Shown: positions 59,986 through 64,000 of the stretch, piece after piece
How positions within the stretch are numbered: the first letter of the stretch is position 1
Layout: each line of letters begins with the position of its first letter
Source of the DNA: Microbacterium sp. 4R-513
Lineage (GTDB): Bacteria > Actinomycetota > Actinomycetes > Actinomycetales > Microbacteriaceae
Assembly (NCBI RefSeq): GCF_011046485.1
Contig: NZ_CP049256.1
Span: 2,790,001-2,854,000 of the forward strand
Direction: 5' to 3'
DNA length: 64,000 bases
The notes under the pieces: model-generated
Told to the model about the DNA's origin: nothing
The model's database searches: none
The model's input: only the letters and a program-made list of their open reading frames with translations
Program-made: the position numbers and the translations under genes

Positions 59986-62900
59986 GTGACAATTCCCGGG
60001 ATCGTGCGCGCCCTCGAGCAGGCGGATTCATTCCGGGATGCCGTGGCCGCAGCATCCGTCGACGCCGACTTCTCTCTTTCCGAAGGACTGGGTGCGCCGC
60101 TCCTCGCCGCCCTCGTCGAACGCCGCCGCGCGAACGGCCGCTCCGGGGCACTCCTCGCCATCGCGCCGACCGGCCGCCGTGCCGAGTCGCTCGGCACGGC
60201 TCTGGAGTGCCTGCTCCCGGGCGCCGAGATCCTGCACTTCCCGGCGTGGGAGACGCTGCCGCACGAGCGGCTGAGCCCGAGCGCCGAGACGGTGGGCCGC
60301 CGCCTGGCTGTGCTGCGCCGCATCGCGAAGTGGTCGGGGGAGGCGCCGCTCGTGGTGACGGCCTCGGTGCGGTCGGCACTTCAGCCGCTCGCCAGCGGGC
60401 TCGCCGATGTCGAGCCCATCGAGCTGACGATCGGCGGTCGCGGGTACGAGCTCGGCGACGTGTCGGCGCGGCTCGTGGAGCTCGCCTACCACCGTGTGGA
60501 CATGGTCTCGCGGCGCGGCGAGTTCGCCCTCCGCGGCGGCATCCTCGATGTCTTCCCGCCCGTCGCCGACCACCCCTACCGCGTCGAGTTCTTCGGCGAC
60601 GAGGTCGACCAGATCCGTGCGTTCTCGGTCGCCGATCAGCGGTCGCTGCCCGGCGAGGTGCCCGGAGTCGCCCTCGTCCCGAGCCGGGAGCTGCTCCTCA
60701 CCGAGAGCGTCCGGGGGCGTGCACGCCAGCTCAAGGACGAGTTCCCGGCGCTTCGCGGCATGCTCGAGAAGATGGCCGAGGGCATCCCGGTCGAGGGCAT
60801 GGAGTCGCTCACGCCCGCCGTCGTCGACGGCCTCGTGACCCTCGTCGACTACCTGCCCGAGGGCTCGGCCGTCGCCCTCGCCGACCCCGAGCGGTCCGTC
60901 ACCCGTGCCATCACGCTCGGCGACACGAACCGCGAGTTCCTCGAGGCCGCGTGGAGCGCCGCCACCTCCGGCGCGAGCACGCCGATCGACCTCGGAGCGG
61001 GTGACTTCCTCACGATCCCGCGCCTGCGCGAAGCCGCCTCCACGCGGGGCGACGTCTGGTGGACGCTGTCCGCCTTCGACTCGGGGGCGGCGGATGCCTC
61101 GGCCGAAGGCCTCCTCGAGGACGACCTCGATGCCGCGCTGGAGGCGTCGGCCGCGGTCCGCGTCGCGGGTGTCGCCGTGCCGTCGTTCCAGGGCAACGTC
61201 GACGGGGCGACCGCCCACGTCGGGCAGCTCCTCGCCGACGGCTGGCGGGTGGTGGTCGCGGCATCCGGCGCAGGTCTGGTGGAGCGCGCGCGCGACGTGC
61301 TCGGCGAGCGGGGCATCGCCGCCCGAATGGTCGACGCCGTCTCGCACGCGCCCGAGCCCGGTGTCGCGCACGTCGTCCTCGCGGCTCTCGAGCGCGGCTT
61401 CGAGTCGCCCGACGCCAAGCTCGCGGTGCTCACCGAGACCGAGTTCTACGGCCGCACGATCGGCGGCGACAGCCGCGTCGTGAAGAAGCTCGCCTCGCGC
61501 CGGCGGAACGTGGTCGACCCGCTGCAGCTCAAGAACGGCGACTACGTCGTGCACGCGACGCACGGCATCGGAAAGTTCGTCGAGCTGACCCAGCGCGAGG
61601 TCTCCAGCGGCGGCCGCAACGCCGTGAAGAGCGTGCGCGAGTATCTCGTGCTCGAGTACGCGCCGTCCAAGCGGGGCTACCCGGGTGACAAGCTCTACGT
61701 CCCCACCGATCAGCTCGACCTCCTCTCGAAGTACGTCGGCGGCGAGGCGCCCAGTCTCTCCAAGATGGGCGGCAGCGACTGGGCGCAGGCGAAGGGGCGT
61801 GCGCGCAAGGCCGTCCGTGACATCGCGGTCGAGCTCGTGAAGCTCTATTCGGCCCGGATGGCGGCGAAGGGCTATGCCTTCGGCCCCGACACGCCCTGGC
61901 AGCGCGAGCTGGAGGAGGCCTTCCCCTTCGCCGAGACGCCCGACCAGCTGCAGACGATCGACGAGATCAAGGCCGACATGGAGAAGCCGATCCCGATGGA
62001 TCGGCTCCTGTCGGGCGACGTCGGCTTCGGCAAGACCGAGGTCGCGGTCCGGGCCGCCTTCAAGGCGATCCAGGACGGCAAGCAGGTCGCGATGCTCGTG
62101 CCTACGACGCTCCTCGTCAAGCAGCACCTCGAGACCTTCACCGAGCGCTTCGCGGGGTTCCCCGTCAAGGTCAAGGCCCTGTCCCGCTTCCAGACCGACA
62201 AGCAGGCGCGCGAGGTCGTCGCGGGCCTGGGAGACGGCACTGTCGACATGGTGATCGGCACGCACCGGATCCTCACCGAGAAGGTGCTCTTCAAAGACCT
62301 CGGGCTGCTCATCGTCGACGAGGAGCAGCGCTTCGGCGTCGAGCACAAGGACCAGCTGAAGAAGCTCAAGACGAACGTCGACATCCTGGCGATGAGTGCG
62401 ACGCCCATCCCGCGGACGCTCGAGATGGCCGTCACCGGCATCCGCGAGATGTCGACGCTGCAGACCCCGCCCGAGGACCGGCACCCGATCCTCTCGTACG
62501 TCGGCCCGCGCAACGACAAGCAGATCGCGGCCGCGATCCGGCGGGAGCTGCTTCGGGAGGGCCAGGTCTTCTTCGTGCACAACCGCGTGCAGTCGATCCA
62601 GCGCGTCGCGGCGGAGCTCTCGGAACTCGTGCCCGAGGCGCGCATCGCCGTCGCGCACGGGCAGATGGGGGAGCACGCGCTCGAAGAGGTCGTCGATGCG
62701 TTCTGGGAGCGCAGATCCGACGTCCTCGTCTGCACGACGATCGTCGAGACCGGGCTCGACATCTCGAACGCGAACACCATCATCATCGACCGCGCCGACA
62801 AGTACGGGCTGAGCCAGCTGCACCAGCTGCGCGGCCGGGTGGGTCGCGCCCGCGAGCGGGCGTACGCCTACTTCCTCTACGACGAGCAGAAGCCGCTGTC

Positions 62901-63606
62901 CGAGACCGCGGCCGACCGCCTCGAGACGATCGCGGTCAACAACGACCTGGGCAGCGGCATGCAGGTCGCGCTGAAAGACCTGGAGCTGCGCGGGGCGGGC
63001 AATCTGCTCGGCGCCGAGCAGGCCGGCCATATCGCGGGGGTCGGCTTCGACCTCTACCTCCGCATGATCGGCGAGGCCGTCTCGGCATTCCGCGGCGACG
63101 AGGTCGAGGGTCCGGCCGAGCTGCGGCTCGAGCTCCCCGTGCAGGCGCGGATCCCCGAGTCGTACATCGACAGCGAGCGGCTGCGCCTCGAGGCGTACCA
63201 GAAGCTCTCGGCCGCGGCATCCGTCACGGCGAAGCCCGACGCGATCGACCTCGTGATCGACGAGCTTCGCGACCGCTACGGCGATCCGCCCGCCGAGGTG
63301 GAGGGTCTCGTCGCCGTCGCACGGCTGCGCCGGCGGGCGGCGCAGGCGGGGCTCGCCGACGTCGTGGCGATGGGTCCGAACCTGCGCGTCGCGCCGGCAA
63401 ACCTGCCTGACTCGATGCGCGTGCGTCTGCAGCGCCTGCACCCGAAGGCCAAGCTGCTCTCGGGCGGCGAGGCCCTCGTGGTGCCGCTGCCGACGGCCGG
63501 TGGCGAGCCGAGGACGGATGCCGAGCTGATCGCCTGGGTCGGCCAGCTCATCGATCAGCTGTGGCCGGAGCGGGTCGCCGAACCCGAGACCGCGTCGACC
63601 GCCTGA
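59986..63606 (+). CDS. mfd: Transcription-repair coupling factor
   Basis: A 1206-residue DNA translocase that removes stalled RNA polymerase and recruits UvrAB. N-terminal UvrB-homology domains (GGILDVFPPVADHPYRVEFF), the RNA polymerase-interacting domain (GDYVVHATHGIGKFVELTQR), then the RecG-like motor: Walker A LLSGDVGFGKTEVAVRAAFK, LLIVDEEQRFGVEHKDQL, MSATPIPRTLEMA, TIVETGLDISNANTIIIDRA and QLRGRVGRARERAYAYF. The C-terminal autoinhibitory D7 domain is present. GTG 59986 agrees with the -10 box. It is full length. It starts 46 bp after the sugar dehydrogenase; a weak TCGCCC/GGGCGA hairpin at 63630-63647 follows. Confidence 0.97.
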   Translation: MTIPGIVRALEQADSFRDAVAAASVDADFSLSEGLGAPLLAALVERRRANGRSGALLAIAPTGRRAESLGTALECLLPGAEILHFPAWETLPHERLSPSAETVGRRLAVLRRIAKWSGEAPLVVTASVRSALQPLASGLADVEPIELTIGGRGYELGDVSARLVELAYHRVDMVSRRGEFALRGGILDVFPPVADHPYRVEFFGDEVDQIRAFSVADQRSLPGEVPGVALVPSRELLLTESVRGRARQLKDEFPALRGMLEKMAEGIPVEGMESLTPAVVDGLVTLVDYLPEGSAVALADPERSVTRAITLGDTNREFLEAAWSAATSGASTPIDLGAGDFLTIPRLREAASTRGDVWWTLSAFDSGAADASAEGLLEDDLDAALEASAAVRVAGVAVPSFQGNVDGATAHVGQLLADGWRVVVAASGAGLVERARDVLGERGIAARMVDAVSHAPEPGVAHVVLAALERGFESPDAKLAVLTETEFYGRTIGGDSRVVKKLASRRRNVVDPLQLKNGDYVVHATHGIGKFVELTQREVSSGGRNAVKSVREYLVLEYAPSKRGYPGDKLYVPTDQLDLLSKYVGGEAPSLSKMGGSDWAQAKGRARKAVRDIAVELVKLYSARMAAKGYAFGPDTPWQRELEEAFPFAETPDQLQTIDEIKADMEKPIPMDRLLSGDVGFGKTEVAVRAAFKAIQDGKQVAMLVPTTLLVKQHLETFTERFAGFPVKVKALSRFQTDKQAREVVAGLGDGTVDMVIGTHRILTEKVLFKDLGLLIVDEEQRFGVEHKDQLKKLKTNVDILAMSATPIPRTLEMAVTGIREMSTLQTPPEDRHPILSYVGPRNDKQIAAAIRRELLREGQVFFVHNRVQSIQRVAAELSELVPEARIAVAHGQMGEHALEEVVDAFWERRSDVLVCTTIVETGLDISNANTIIIDRADKYGLSQLHQLRGRVGRARERAYAYFLYDEQKPLSETAADRLETIAVNNDLGSGMQVALKDLELRGAGNLLGAEQAGHIAGVGFDLYLRMIGEAVSAFRGDEVEGPAELRLELPVQARIPESYIDSERLRLEAYQKLSAAASVTAKPDAIDLVIDELRDRYGDPPAEVEGLVAVARLRRRAAQAGLADVVAMGPNLRVAPANLPDSMRVRLQRLHPKAKLLSGGEALVVPLPTAGGEPRTDAELIAWVGQLIDQLWPERVAEPETASTA

Positions 63607-63629
63607 GCATCCGCTCGCTGCCGGTGCGA

Positions 63630-63647
63630 TCGCCCAAGGAAGGGCGA
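63630..63647 (+). terminator. Weak hairpin after mfd
   Basis: TCGCCC (63630-63635) and GGGCGA (63642-63647) form a 6-bp stem 24 bp after the mfd stop. The rest of 63607-63797 shows no gene. Confidence 0.35.
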
Positions 63648-63797
63648 GCCGGTGCAGACGGCGGACCGAGGCGACTTCTCGGGGCCCCCGCCAGGTTGCC
63701 GGATCTGCGCACGCCGCGCGCGCCGGGATCGGTTTCGGTGATACTCCCGCGATTCCGCGGGCCGCGGCATCCCGGTTCCCGAAAACTCCGAAAAGGG

Positions 63798-63827
63798 TTG
63801 CGAGAGTCGAGCTGTTACCGATAACGT
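63798..63827 (+). promoter_or_regulatory. Promoter with LacI-type operator before the last gene
   Basis: TTGCGA (63798-63803), an 18-bp spacer and TAACGT (63822-63827) form a promoter. GTTACCGATAAC (63814-63825) overlaps the -10 and matches the GTTACCGGTAAC-type operators of LacI-family repressors that control arabinose/xylose-oligosaccharide genes in Actinobacteria. A sugar-induced secreted glycosidase would fit. Confidence 0.55.
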
Positions 63828-63879
63828 CCGAAGCTAGGCGATCGCTCACGGGCGAGCGACGCCTGAGAGGACAGACGAC

Positions 63880-64000
63880 GTGGACTGGAAGACTTCCCGC
63901 CATCGGACGCGTTCCGCGGTCGCCGTCATCGGCGCCGCAGCCGTCATCGGCAGCTGCGTGCTCGCCGTGCCGGCACAGGCTGCGAACGCCGACATCGGCT
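63880..64000 (+). CDS. Secreted protein, 3' part outside the window
   Basis: From GTG 63880, with GAGAGGA 8 bp upstream, the frame reads a basic n-region (VDWKTSRHRTRS), a hydrophobic core (AVAVIGAAAVIGSCVLA) and PAQAANADIG, a Sec signal peptide with probable cleavage after AQA. Only 40 codons are visible. The operator upstream suggests a catabolite- or pentose-regulated extracellular glycosidase, possibly an arabinofuranosidase; the visible sequence cannot confirm this. Confidence 0.7.
   Translation, partial: MDWKTSRHRTRSAVAVIGAAAVIGSCVLAVPAQAANADIG

Noticed and set aside
57419..59989. Second long frame overlapping the sugar dehydrogenase (856 codons)
   Set aside because: It is an Arg/His/Pro-rich shadow. 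The 57498-59939 frame has a signal peptide, GSDH propeller, PKD and FN3 domains.
60028..63903. Very long minus-strand open frame opposite mfd (1291 codons), and similar ones opposite the heme operon (5259-8258)
   Set aside because: Such frames arise from GC-rich third positions. The products are low-complexity Arg/Asp/Val/Gly strings without domains, while the plus strand encodes clear Mfd and Hem proteins.

Overview
The window reads as chromosomal DNA of a high-GC actinomycete, most likely Microbacteriaceae and close to Microbacterium. Support: GC-rich third codon positions throughout, an actinobacterial coproporphyrin-type heme cluster (HemY + HemQ), TAGNNT-type -10 boxes lying 6-7 bp before start codons, and a 44/58-bp 'GGTCGTTGAGCG' repeat family of a kind I associate with Microbacterium genomes. 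The genus call is inference. I see no phage, insertion sequence, integrase or CRISPR array; the region looks like core chromosome with a few accessory loci.

Layout. 1-4.0 kb: end of a MerR regulator, a small secreted protein, an aldo/keto reductase and a YyaL/COG1331 thioredoxin-fold protein. 4.0-11.6 kb: heme biosynthesis (hemA divergent from hemE-hemY-hemQ-hemC-hemB-hemL; hemD and hemH are absent). 11.6-16.7 kb: protein O-mannosyltransferase, rsmI, metG, tatD. 17.0-19.2 kb: an ECF42-type sigma factor coupled to two tandem DGPF/YCII proteins. 19.3-22.2 kb: two MFS transporters. 22.3-29.4 kb: rsmA, a metallophosphoesterase, a Stealth sugar-phosphate transferase, a YghZ-like reductase, ispE and an Eis-like acetyltransferase. 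29.4-34.5 kb: MarR/ABC-F (Uup-like) pair, then tRNA-Gln, glmU and prs. 34.6-40.4 kb: CtpF-like P-type ATPase, then a three-gene flavin-transfer module (FMN-binding lipoprotein, ApbE, NqrB/RnfD-like membrane ferredoxin reductase). 40.6-46.5 kb: two-component system divergent from an ABC permease/ATPase pair, then corA. 46.5-51.2 kb: a four-gene sugar locus (two glycosyltransferases, a predicted alpha/alpha-barrel protein, a GH130-like protein). 51.4-64 kb: FAD-linked oxidase, gnd, a 40-residue membrane protein, rplY, pth, a Pro/Tyr-rich membrane protein, a secreted PQQ-type sugar dehydrogenase, mfd and the start of a secreted protein behind a LacI-type operator.

Working together. The hem genes carry glutamyl-tRNA to uroporphyrinogen/coproporphyrin and finish with the coproheme branch. 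ApbE, the FMN lipoprotein and the membrane reductase form a plausible route for electrons from cytosolic NAD(P)H to the outer face of the membrane. The sigma factor and DGPF genes form a typical ECF42 unit. GlmU, Stealth, PMT and the glycosyltransferase/GH130 locus all bear on surface sugars.

Most notable points: (1) fifteen genes on both strands share a leaderless promoter geometry, and two divergent pairs appear to share one interlocked -10 pair; (2) glmU begins one nucleotide after the 3' end of tRNA-Gln; (3) a repeat family sits as inverted copies between convergent genes at two distant loci; (4) the four-gene glycan locus and the flavin conduit are the best candidates for under-described biology.
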